From Devosia salina (GTDB lineage Bacteria > Pseudomonadota > Alphaproteobacteria > Rhizobiales > Devosiaceae), in assembly GCF_019504385.1 (NCBI RefSeq), contig NZ_CP080590.1, forward strand, positions 1,716,001 through 1,780,000: a stretch of DNA of 64,000 bases, in the 5' to 3' direction. The notes beneath the pieces are model-generated. The model had not been told where the DNA came from, did not search any database, and was given only the letters and a program-made list of their open reading frames with translations. Shown here one piece after another: positions 53,417-61,119 of this stretch; positions within the stretch are counted from its first letter, which is position 1, and each line of letters begins with the position of its first letter. The translations under genes and the position numbers were made by a program.

Positions 53417-55015
53417 TCAGGCCGCCGAGGCCACCACTTCGAGCTGCGGCTGCGGATTGCCGGCAGTATGAAGAGCCATTGCCAGTTCCTTGAACGCCCC
53501 GACCTTGAGCGCGGGGGCAAAGATGTAGCCCTGCGCATGCAGCACGCCGCGCGAGCGCAGATAAAGCGCCTGCTCTTCGGTTTCCACGCCTTCGGCGACG
53601 ATTTCGCAATCGAGATCCTTGGCCATGGCAATCAGCCCATCCAGAACCGGCACCTGGGTCGTGCCCGGCTTGATCATGTCCACAAAGATGCGGTCGATCT
53701 TGATCACGTCGACGCCCAGCGTCGCGAGATAGGCCAGGTTCGAATGGCCCGTGCCCGCGTCGTCCATGGCGAGGCGCGCACCCAGGGCGTGCAGGCCGGA
53801 AATAACGCTTGTCGTGGTCATGGAATTGTTGAGCGGCCGGCGCTCGGTAATCTCGAACACCAACTGCCGGAAACTGATCGGCGATTGGCCGAAGATCGCC
53901 TGCACGTCCTCGACAATGCCGACGTCGCGGAAATGCCCCTCGAACAGGTTGATGGAGATCTTCATGTCCGGGATGGTTTTGGACAACTCGCCCAAATCGT
54001 TCCGTACCTGCTGCATCAGCGACACGGTCATGGGAATGGCGAGGCCCGTGACCTCGGCATAGTCGATGAAGGCGCCGGGCGGTATTACCTGGCCATTCCG
54101 CTTCTCCCAGCGACACAGCACTTCGCACCCCACAAGCGCGCCGGTGCGCAGATTGATCACCGGTTGGTAATAGGGCTTGATCTCGTTACGCTCGATCGCC
54201 CGCTCCAGGTCGAAGGCTGGCACGCGGGACCGGCGGACATAGCTCAGGTTCAACAGAAGGAAGGCGGCGCTGGCGATACAGGCGATGACGGTGAAGACCA
54301 CGTCGAGATCGGCATAGCTCGCCCGCACCATGGCGAAGGGCACCGCAAATTCCACCTTGATGGGGAACTGCCCCGCATAGCCCTGGGCGCTGACATAGTC
54401 CGCGCTCGTCGTCCGCCGGTCAAATCCCGACGGATCCCCGATCGTGACGATGGAAAGACCATTGGTCAGCGTCACCCGCATCATGGCGGCATCGGGCAGT
54501 GTCTGAGACAGAGCACTTTCGGACTCTCCCAGTAGGGGCACGAATGCCGATACCCGGCGCGTCTCCCCGAACGTCTGGGTGATCTTGAGGACCGGCATCG
54601 CCATGTCACCGAGCTTGACCGCAGTCATGGTCTCGGTCAGTCCCGGCACCGGCAAGGGCTGCGACAGCGGCGAGCTGTTCACCATGCGTCCATAGGCGTC
54701 GCAATACTGGACCCCGTCGAGATTCTCGACGAGGAACTGCTTCAAATTGAGACTGGCCTCGATCGCGGTCTGCGCATTGGTGACAAAGGTCGGCGTACAG
54801 AGGGACGGACTGGCCGCAATCACCTTGCGCAGGGCGGCAACCCCGTCCATGGCACTGGCATTTATGTGTGAGCTTATCGTCTCAACATACGATTGCGCAT
54901 AGGTTTTTTCCCGGTACTGAACATAGGCGTCCAATAGATAGTCCACCGCGACGATCGGCACGAACGCCAGCACGGCGCCCAGCAGCATCAGGACATGGGA
55001 GAACTTGGACTTCAC
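53417..55015 (-). CDS. CSS-motif sensor EAL-domain c-di-GMP phosphodiesterase
   Basis: Membrane cyclic-di-GMP phosphodiesterase of 532 residues. A first membrane segment (about 7-28), a periplasmic CSS-type region with two cysteines (SPSLCTP and VQYCDAYG) and a second membrane segment (about 240-262) precede the EAL domain (about 275-520). Catalytic residues are kept: E in GCEVLCRW (EVL instead of EAL), N in SINLFEGHF, E in FEITER, DD in MDDAGTGHSN, K in IKIDRIF and E in AEGVETEEQA. CSS domains in relatives respond to periplasmic redox/disulfide state. CtrA-like boxes lie just upstream. Confidence 0.92.
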   Translation of the reverse strand: MKSKFSHVLMLLGAVLAFVPIVAVDYLLDAYVQYREKTYAQSYVETISSHINASAMDGVAALRKVIAASPSLCTPTFVTNAQTAIEASLNLKQFLVENLDGVQYCDAYGRMVNSSPLSQPLPVPGLTETMTAVKLGDMAMPVLKITQTFGETRRVSAFVPLLGESESALSQTLPDAAMMRVTLTNGLSIVTIGDPSGFDRRTTSADYVSAQGYAGQFPIKVEFAVPFAMVRASYADLDVVFTVIACIASAAFLLLNLSYVRRSRVPAFDLERAIERNEIKPYYQPVINLRTGALVGCEVLCRWEKRNGQVIPPGAFIDYAEVTGLAIPMTVSLMQQVRNDLGELSKTIPDMKISINLFEGHFRDVGIVEDVQAIFGQSPISFRQLVFEITERRPLNNSMTTTSVISGLHALGARLAMDDAGTGHSNLAYLATLGVDVIKIDRIFVDMIKPGTTQVPVLDGLIAMAKDLDCEIVAEGVETEEQALYLRSRGVLHAQGYIFAPALKVGAFKELAMALHTAGNPQPQLEVVASAA

Positions 55016-55067
55016 ACTGCGAATCCGAACCCGGAAAATCTTGCCTACCTAGCTAGCAAGCAAGGTT

Positions 55068-55094
55068 TTAACGGGTCGTTAATGCTGATTAACC
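55068..55094 (-). promoter_or_regulatory. CtrA-like TTAA boxes upstream of the EAL gene
   Basis: TTAA (55068-55071), 7 bases, TTAA (55079-55082), 6 bases, TTAACC (55089-55094). The first pair fits the TTAA-N7-TTAA form of the alphaproteobacterial cell-cycle regulator CtrA. The set begins 53 bases upstream of the EAL-protein start. Recognised by eye. Confidence 0.45.
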
Positions 55095-55114
55095 AGCGCT
55101 AACCATGGCGCAGC

Positions 55115-55145
55115 AAAAAGGGGCCGTCGCAAGGACCGCCCCTTT
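55115..55145 (-). terminator. Rho-independent terminator of aspS
   Basis: On the minus strand AAAGGGGC and GCCCCTTT (55138-55145 and 55117-55124 of the plus strand) form an 8-bp stem around a 13-base loop and run into TTTTT. It lies about 35 bases beyond the aspS stop and just before the CtrA-like boxes of the next gene. Confidence 0.75.
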
Positions 55146-55181
55146 ACTTGTCACGTCGGCTGAACGCCCGACCGGTCAGGC

Positions 55182-56972
55182 TCAGCTCTGCAGGTTGATG
55201 CGAAGACTTAGCTCGCGCAGCTGCTTGTTGTCCGCCGGGCTTGGCGCCCCCATCAGCAGGTCTTCGGCCTGCTGGTTCATCGGGAATGCCGTGATTTCGC
55301 GCAGGTTGGCCACGCCACACAGCAGCATGACGATACGATCGATGCCGAAGGCGGCGCCACCATGTGGCGGGGCGCCATACTGGAAGGCGCGATAGAGGCC
55401 ACCGAACTGCTCCTCAACTTCCGCGCGGGACTTGCCCGTCAACTCGAAGGCCTTGACCATGGTCTCCGGCTCCTGGTTACGGATCGACCCGGAGGCGATC
55501 TCGAAACCGTTGCAGACCGCGTCATACTGGTACGCCTTGAGCGACAGCGGATCGGCCGAGTTGAGAGCCTCAAGCCCACCCTGGGGCATCGAGAACGGGT
55601 TGTGGGCGAAATCCACCCGCTTTTCTTCCTCGTCCCACTCGTAGAACGGGAAATCGACGATCCAGCACAGCGCGAACTGCTCGGTATCGACCACGCCCAG
55701 ATCGGTACCCACCTTGGTGCGGGCCTCGCCGGCGAACTTGTAGAATTTCTCGGGACGGCCGGCGACGAAGAACACAGCATCGCCGTCTTCGAGGCCGAGT
55801 TGGGCCTTGAGAGCGGCCGTGCGCTCCTCGCCGATATTCTTGGCGATCGGGCCCGAACCCTGCCCGTCCTTGAAGAAGATATAGCCAAGGCCCGGCTGGC
55901 CCTCGCCCTGCGCCCAGGCGTTCATGCGGTCGCAGAAGGCGCGGCCGATCGGCTCGGCGCCGGCCTTGTTCTTGGCCGGAATGGCCCAGACTTCGACCTT
56001 TGGATCGGCCTCGATCTGGTTGGCGAAGACCTTGAAGCCCGAACCGGCGAAGTGCTCGGTGACACCCTGGATTTCGATCGGGTTGCGCAGGTCCGGCTTG
56101 TCCGAGCCATATTTGCGGATTGCCACATCATAGGGGATGCGCGGCCAACCCTTGGTGACGCGCTTGCCATCGGCAAACTTCTCAAACACTTCGGTCATCA
56201 CCGGTTCGACCGTGTTCCAGATGTCTTCCTGGGTCACAAAGCTCATCTCGAGGTCGAGCTGGTAGAACTCGCCCGGCAGGCGGTCAGCCCGCGGATCCTC
56301 GTCGCGGAAGCAGGGTGCAACCTGGAAATAGCGATCGAAGCCAGCCACCATGAGCAGCTGCTTGTACTGCTGCGGCGCCTGGGGCAGCGCGAAGAACTTG
56401 CCCGGATGGATGCGGCTGGGCACCAGGAAGTCGCGCGCACCTTCGGGCGAAGAGGCAGTCAGGATCGGCGTTGAGAATTCGGTGAACCCTGCCCCGCCCA
56501 TGCCGGCGCGCATGGCCGAAATGATCTTGGTGCGCTTGACGATATTGGCATGCAGCTTCTCGCGTCTGAGGTCGAGGAAGCGATAGCGCAGGCGAATGTC
56601 TTCCGGGTATTCGGCATCGCCAAACACAGGCAGCGGCAATTCCCTCGCGACCGAAAGGACTTCGATCTCACGGATGAACACTTCAATCGTGCCGGTCGGG
56701 ATGTTGGGGTTTACGGCCGCAGCGTCGCGCAGCTTCACCTCGCCGTCGATGCGCAGCACCCACTCCGAGCGCACCTTTTCGGCATCCGGGAAGGCCGCGG
56801 AATCGGGATCGATGACGCATTGGGTAATGCCGTAATGGTCGCGGAGGTCGATGAACAGCAGGCCGCCATGGTCGCGAACGCGGTGGACCCAGCCGCTGAG
56901 GCGGACAGTATTGCCCGCATCGGCCGCCGTCAGGGCGCCACAGGTGTGGGAACGGTAGCGATGAAGGGTCAT
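55182..56972 (-). CDS. aspS: aspartyl-tRNA synthetase
   Basis: Charges tRNA-Asp; in bacteria without AsnRS it also mischarges tRNA-Asn for later amidation. It has 596 residues of the bacterial type: an N-terminal OB-fold anticodon domain (about 1-110), class II motif 2 (FQVAPCFRDEDPRADR), QAPQQYKQLL, the bacterial GAD insertion (about 290-420) and motif 3 (GAAFGIDRIVMLL). Start at 56972 begins HRYRSHTCGALTAADAG as expected. Divergent from rnd; a clear terminator follows the gene. Confidence 0.97.
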   Translation of the reverse strand: MTLHRYRSHTCGALTAADAGNTVRLSGWVHRVRDHGGLLFIDLRDHYGITQCVIDPDSAAFPDAEKVRSEWVLRIDGEVKLRDAAAVNPNIPTGTIEVFIREIEVLSVARELPLPVFGDAEYPEDIRLRYRFLDLRREKLHANIVKRTKIISAMRAGMGGAGFTEFSTPILTASSPEGARDFLVPSRIHPGKFFALPQAPQQYKQLLMVAGFDRYFQVAPCFRDEDPRADRLPGEFYQLDLEMSFVTQEDIWNTVEPVMTEVFEKFADGKRVTKGWPRIPYDVAIRKYGSDKPDLRNPIEIQGVTEHFAGSGFKVFANQIEADPKVEVWAIPAKNKAGAEPIGRAFCDRMNAWAQGEGQPGLGYIFFKDGQGSGPIAKNIGEERTAALKAQLGLEDGDAVFFVAGRPEKFYKFAGEARTKVGTDLGVVDTEQFALCWIVDFPFYEWDEEEKRVDFAHNPFSMPQGGLEALNSADPLSLKAYQYDAVCNGFEIASGSIRNQEPETMVKAFELTGKSRAEVEEQFGGLYRAFQYGAPPHGGAAFGIDRIVMLLCGVANLREITAFPMNQQAEDLLMGAPSPADNKQLRELSLRINLQS

Positions 56973-57156
56973 GTCACGTCTCGAAAATGCTGGAGAAAGG
57001 CCGGATTCGTGGGCGGGAAAAGCGCATGGCAGACCCCGCTTGTCAAGCAGCGGGGCATATCGGCTTTCGCGCCTTTACCGCAAGGGAAATCGAAGGTGGA
57101 GCATTCGGGCTGCACCTGCTAGGAAGAATGTTGACGATTTTGAGACGGTAGTGGGT

Positions 57157-58326
57157 ATGGACCTCATTATTTCCACAGACGTGCTTGCCGAATTCTGCGA
57201 GCGCGCTGCCAAGTTTGAGTTTGTGACGGTCGATACCGAATTTCTGCGTGAGACGACCTATTGGCCCCGGCTTTGCCTGATCCAGGTGGCGACGGACGAT
57301 GAAGCGGTGCTGATCGATCCCCTCGCGCCCGACATCAAGCTGGCCCCGTTTTTCGCTCTCCTGGCCAATCCCAATGTGACCAAGGTGTTCCACGCCGCGC
57401 GCCAGGATGTGGAGATCTTCGTCAAGCTCACCGGGGCGGTGCCGCACAATATCTTCGACACCCAGGTGGCAGCCAGTGTCTGCGGCTTTGGGGACAGCGC
57501 GTCCTATGACAGCCTGGTGCGCTCGATCTGCAAGGTTGAACTCGACAAGTCCTCCCGCTTCACCGACTGGTCAGCGCGTCCGCTGACCGACAAGCAGCGC
57601 ACCTATGCCATCGCCGACGTCACCTGGCTGCGCGACATCTACCGGGAGTTGCGCCATCAGGTTGAGGCCACGCGGCGCTGGGACTGGGTCGAAGACGAGA
57701 TGACCACCCTGCGCAGCCTCGACACCTATGTGGTCAAGCCCGAACAGGCCTGGGAACGCCTGAAGATGAAGTTCAACCGGCCACGCGACCTCGCCGCGCT
57801 CAAGGTGCTGGCGCAGTGGCGCGAACAGAAGGCCCAGGATACCGACCAACCGCGCAGCCGCATTCTCAAGGACGACGTGCTGGGCGAACTGGCCACGCAG
57901 CGTCCCCTGAACAGCGAAGCGTTTGAAAAGCTCCGGGCCGTGCCGCGCGGCTTTGGCCGCAGCAGTGCGGCCGGCGAGATCATGGCCTTGCTCAAGGATG
58001 TCGAGGCGCTGCCCAAGTCCGCCCTGCCGGCCCTGCCCGAACGCTATCGCGGGCCATCCCCCAAGGGGGCCGTGGGTGACCTGGTGCGCGTGCTGCTCAA
58101 GGCCGTCGCCGAACAGCATGGCGTTGCCGCCCGCATCATCGCGACGTCCGACGAAATCGACGCCCTGGTGCTGGACGACGATGCCGACGTGCCTGCGCTC
58201 AAGGGCTGGCGTCGCAAGCTCTTCGGTGAAAAGGCCCTGGCCATCAAGCATGGCCGGATTGGCCTGATTGCCACCCGCAAGGGTATCGTGGAATTTCCGG
58301 TCAGCCAGGCCGAGGCAGCCGAGTAG
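57157..58326 (+). CDS. rnd: ribonuclease D
   Basis: 3'-5' exoribonuclease maturing tRNA and other small RNAs. It has 389 residues. The DEDD exonuclease domain (about 1-180) shows VTVDTEFLRETTYWPRL (DxE), VFHAARQDVEIF, FDTQVAASVCG (Asp) and KQRTYAIADVTWL (YxxxD). An HRDC domain follows (about 205-285), with a second HRDC-like region to the end. ATG at 57157 is used because the conserved start MDLIISTDVLAEF begins here, with GAGACGG upstream; the frame is open back to 56971 but that part is not family sequence. Convergent with the methyltransferase-like gene. Confidence 0.95.
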   Translation: MDLIISTDVLAEFCERAAKFEFVTVDTEFLRETTYWPRLCLIQVATDDEAVLIDPLAPDIKLAPFFALLANPNVTKVFHAARQDVEIFVKLTGAVPHNIFDTQVAASVCGFGDSASYDSLVRSICKVELDKSSRFTDWSARPLTDKQRTYAIADVTWLRDIYRELRHQVEATRRWDWVEDEMTTLRSLDTYVVKPEQAWERLKMKFNRPRDLAALKVLAQWREQKAQDTDQPRSRILKDDVLGELATQRPLNSEAFEKLRAVPRGFGRSSAAGEIMALLKDVEALPKSALPALPERYRGPSPKGAVGDLVRVLLKAVAEQHGVAARIIATSDEIDALVLDDDADVPALKGWRRKLFGEKALAIKHGRIGLIATRKGIVEFPVSQAEAAE

Positions 58327-58351
58327 AAGTGGCCCGCGCTCTGATCGACGC

Positions 58352-58837
58352 CTAGAGCCAACGCCTGACGCGGTGGCAATAGTCCTCATATGCGGGGCCA
58401 AATGTCAGGCGCATCGATGCTTCCTCATAGGGAATGACGATCTGCGCCAGTAGTCCGAGCGGCACTATGAGGAGCAGCAAGGGCCAGTAACTTCCGGCGA
58501 GGAAACACCCTCCCACGTAGATCATGATGACGCCCAGATACATCGGGTTCCTGCTCAGCCGATAAACGCCGCCCTCGAAGAGCCGGCGCGGCGATCCGAA
58601 CGGATTGAGGGTCGTACGCCGCAGCAGAAAGAAGGCCGCCAGTATGGGGCCAAAGGCGATACCGGCGGCGATCAAGAGCCAACCCATCATGGGTCTGGCC
58701 CCGAAGTCCGGCAGCGTAAGAGGCACAAGGCGCTGCAGCAGCATGGCAAGCCCGAAGCTGAGACCGAAATAGAGCGGCGGGGGCAACATGAACACTGGCG
58801 AAGGGCGCGCTGGCGCCGTGATATGCGAGAACTCCAT
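58352..58837 (-). CDS. isoprenylcysteine carboxyl methyltransferase (ICMT)/PEMT-like membrane protein
   Basis: Integral membrane protein of 161 residues with about four hydrophobic segments. The family signature is GGVYRLSRNPMYLGVIMIY, with the SAM-binding RNPMYLG, followed by IPYEEASMRLTFGPAYEDYC and the basic end RVRRWL. Bacterial members methylate lipids or small thiols/phenols; the substrate is unknown. Start at 58837 is set by GGAGG five bases upstream; ATG at 58849 overlaps that site. It is divergent from the TetR gene 93 bases away, so that regulator may control it. Confidence 0.83.
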   Translation of the reverse strand: MEFSHITAPARPSPVFMLPPPLYFGLSFGLAMLLQRLVPLTLPDFGARPMMGWLLIAAGIAFGPILAAFFLLRRTTLNPFGSPRRLFEGGVYRLSRNPMYLGVIMIYVGGCFLAGSYWPLLLLIVPLGLLAQIVIPYEEASMRLTFGPAYEDYCHRVRRWL

Positions 58838-58929
58838 CCTGACCTCCATGGCTGGACAAGCGCGGCGAAGGCGCCTACGCATTTAGGTAGAGTTGCGGTA
58901 AATTCAATAATGTATTACTGTACCCAAAT

Positions 58930-59574
58930 ATGAGCGACGTCAAGCCAAAACGTGCCTACCGCTCGGGGCAGCGCCAGAAGCAGGCGGAAGCAACCCGAGA
59001 GGCGGTGCTCGATGCCGCCGAAAGCCTGTTCCGCAAGAACGGCTGGGGTGCCACGACGATTGCCGCAATTGCCAGGGAAGCCGATGTTTCGCCCGAAACG
59101 ATCTATGCGCGTTTCCGCAACAAGAGGACCATCGTCCACGAGTTGGTTATCCGCGCCATGCGCGGGGGTCAGCAGCAGACGCCCTTCATGCAGCAGGAAC
59201 AACGCGCAAGGGTGCTGACGGCCACCAGCGGCCCGGCAATCATCGACGCCTTCGCGAGCGACATCGCAGAACTGCTTTCCCGCGCCGCGCCCATTCTGGC
59301 GGTCGTGCGGTCAGCGGCGGAGACTGACCCTGAAATGGCCGAACTCTATTCGGAACTGCATCAGGCTCGCCGGCGCAATCTCGGCCGGCTGATCACCACG
59401 CTCGAAGAGGCGGGCGCCCTGCGACCAGATCTCACCGTCGAGGCGGCAGGAGACATTCTGTGGTCTGTGGTCAGCCCGGAACTTTGGTCGCTGCGGGTTG
59501 AGCAATTGGGGGCAACGCCGGAGACCAATCGGGACTGGTTCCGGACAGTGCTGCACCGCCTTCTGCTGGCCTGA
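58930..59574 (+). CDS. TetR/AcrR family transcriptional regulator
   Basis: DNA-binding regulator of 214 residues. The helix-turn-helix (about 20-68) reads GWGATTIAAIAREADVSPET with IYARFRNKRTIVHEL as recognition helix and flank; a helical ligand-binding domain follows. An N-terminal basic arm (KPKRAYRSGQRQK) may touch the minor groove. The upstream gap holds an AT-rich stretch including TAATGTATTA, a possible imperfect operator. The divergent ICMT-like gene is the natural target candidate. It converges with ppx, with three bases between. Confidence 0.87.
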   Translation: MSDVKPKRAYRSGQRQKQAEATREAVLDAAESLFRKNGWGATTIAAIAREADVSPETIYARFRNKRTIVHELVIRAMRGGQQQTPFMQQEQRARVLTATSGPAIIDAFASDIAELLSRAAPILAVVRSAAETDPEMAELYSELHQARRRNLGRLITTLEEAGALRPDLTVEAAGDILWSVVSPELWSLRVEQLGATPETNRDWFRTVLHRLLLA

Positions 59575-59577
59575 ACG

Positions 59578-61119
59578 CTACCCAACCTCGACCCGCGTAT
59601 CCGCGTGTCCCGCCCCTTCGGCAAATTGCCGGAGGCGATTGCGCAGGTGGTCGCCATTGAGGAAGGCGTAGTCGGCAGGCAGGTGCAATACCAGCGTGTC
59701 CCCATCGCGGCTGAAATGCGTCCTGGGCAGAATACCCGGCATGGCAGCCGTCATCGGATAGGCAACCCGCATCAGCGAGCCGATCAGCCGCGCCCGTGCC
59801 GTCAACTCCGGAGAGCCCAGCGGTACCAGCACCAGGGCGGCCTTGCTCTTGAGCCCGTCATATCGGACCGCCAAAGTCTGGGCGAGGAAGGAACGGCCCG
59901 GATGATCCACGCCGGTCAGCGAACCATAGGCCACGGCATCCACGCTCTGCGGACCACGATAGTCCGGATGCGAGCGCCAGCCGATATCGGCCAATAGACA
60001 GGCGACAATGCGCAGCCGCATCTCGTTGGGCGTCTCGGCCAGATCCGCGCATTCGAAGTACTGGCTGGTGAACTCGATCAGGTCATTGGCGTGCGCTGGC
60101 GAACGCGACCGCAAGACAGACAGCTCCTCCGCGCCCTGGATGAGCGGGTCGATGGCGCGCTCGCGCTCGTCAAGCATGCCGTAGAGATAGCCTTCGCGCA
60201 CGCCCAGTGCAGAGAACACGACACTCTCGAATTTGCCGGCCTTGAGAATTTCGCTCAGCGCCGCCGCACCAAACGGCACCAGTTCCCGGCGAGAATTGCT
60301 GACGCTGCCTGAACCCGGATAACCCTTGAGCGCGTCTGCCGCGACGATCTCATCGCAGAAGGCGATCATTTCGGCCGCCGGCACCACATAGTCCTGCACC
60401 ATGTGCAACGGGTAGTCGCGGACCGATTGGTGCAGCTTGGCGAGCGATCGCCAGGTGCCACCAATGGCTGCGAATTGGGCGCCGCTTCCGGCCTTCTTCA
60501 GGATCGAGCCTTCGAGCCGGGACTGCACGAGCGCAGCGGCCTTCTTTGGCGAGCCCTCGGAATCGTCCTGCAGGCGGATGACACCGAGCTCAAAACTCTC
60601 GCCATTGGTATCGAATCCGTCGGCGATATCGGAGAGTTCAAGGCTTCCGCCGCCAAGGTCTCCGACAACGCCACAAAACCCCGGAATACCCGCAACCACG
60701 CCAAGCGCAGCATAGTGAGCTTCTTCCTCGCCGCTGAGAACGCGGACGGGCGCCTCCATCACCGCTTCCACAGCCGATACGAACTCGGCGCGGTTTGTGG
60801 CGTCCCGCACGGCCGAGGTCGCCAGGATATAGACCTTGCCCACGCGCATCATGCGCGCCACCAGTGCGAAGCGCTTCATCGCCTCGATGGCCTTGTCCAT
60901 ATTGGCGTCCGCCAGCCGCCCGCTCTGCGCGATACCCCGCCCGAGCGCACAGGCCGATTTTTCGTTGTAGAGCGGTGTCAGGGCGCGCGCATGGCGCTCA
61001 TAGACCACCAGACGAACCGAGTTGGAGCCGATGTCGAGTACAGCGACCGGCCGGGCGCCCTTGATGCGCCCCTGCGCGGTCGGATCGGCGTCGACGCCCC
61101 AGAACTGTGTCAAACTCAA
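59578..61119 (-). CDS. ppx: exopolyphosphatase, Ppx/GppA family
   Basis: Removes terminal phosphates from inorganic polyphosphate; related enzymes also hydrolyse pppGpp. It has 513 residues. The ASKHA-fold motifs are AVLDIGSNSVRLVVYE (phosphate 1), LSGEEEAHYAALGVV with the catalytic Glu region, and GDLGGGSLEL (phosphate 2). A C-terminal HD-like helical domain and tail (about 330-513) follow. The ATG overlaps the ppk stop as ATGA, so synthesis and breakdown of polyphosphate are translated from the same message. Confidence 0.94.
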   Translation of the reverse strand: MSLTQFWGVDADPTAQGRIKGARPVAVLDIGSNSVRLVVYERHARALTPLYNEKSACALGRGIAQSGRLADANMDKAIEAMKRFALVARMMRVGKVYILATSAVRDATNRAEFVSAVEAVMEAPVRVLSGEEEAHYAALGVVAGIPGFCGVVGDLGGGSLELSDIADGFDTNGESFELGVIRLQDDSEGSPKKAAALVQSRLEGSILKKAGSGAQFAAIGGTWRSLAKLHQSVRDYPLHMVQDYVVPAAEMIAFCDEIVAADALKGYPGSGSVSNSRRELVPFGAAALSEILKAGKFESVVFSALGVREGYLYGMLDERERAIDPLIQGAEELSVLRSRSPAHANDLIEFTSQYFECADLAETPNEMRLRIVACLLADIGWRSHPDYRGPQSVDAVAYGSLTGVDHPGRSFLAQTLAVRYDGLKSKAALVLVPLGSPELTARARLIGSLMRVAYPMTAAMPGILPRTHFSRDGDTLVLHLPADYAFLNGDHLRNRLRQFAEGAGHADTRVEVG

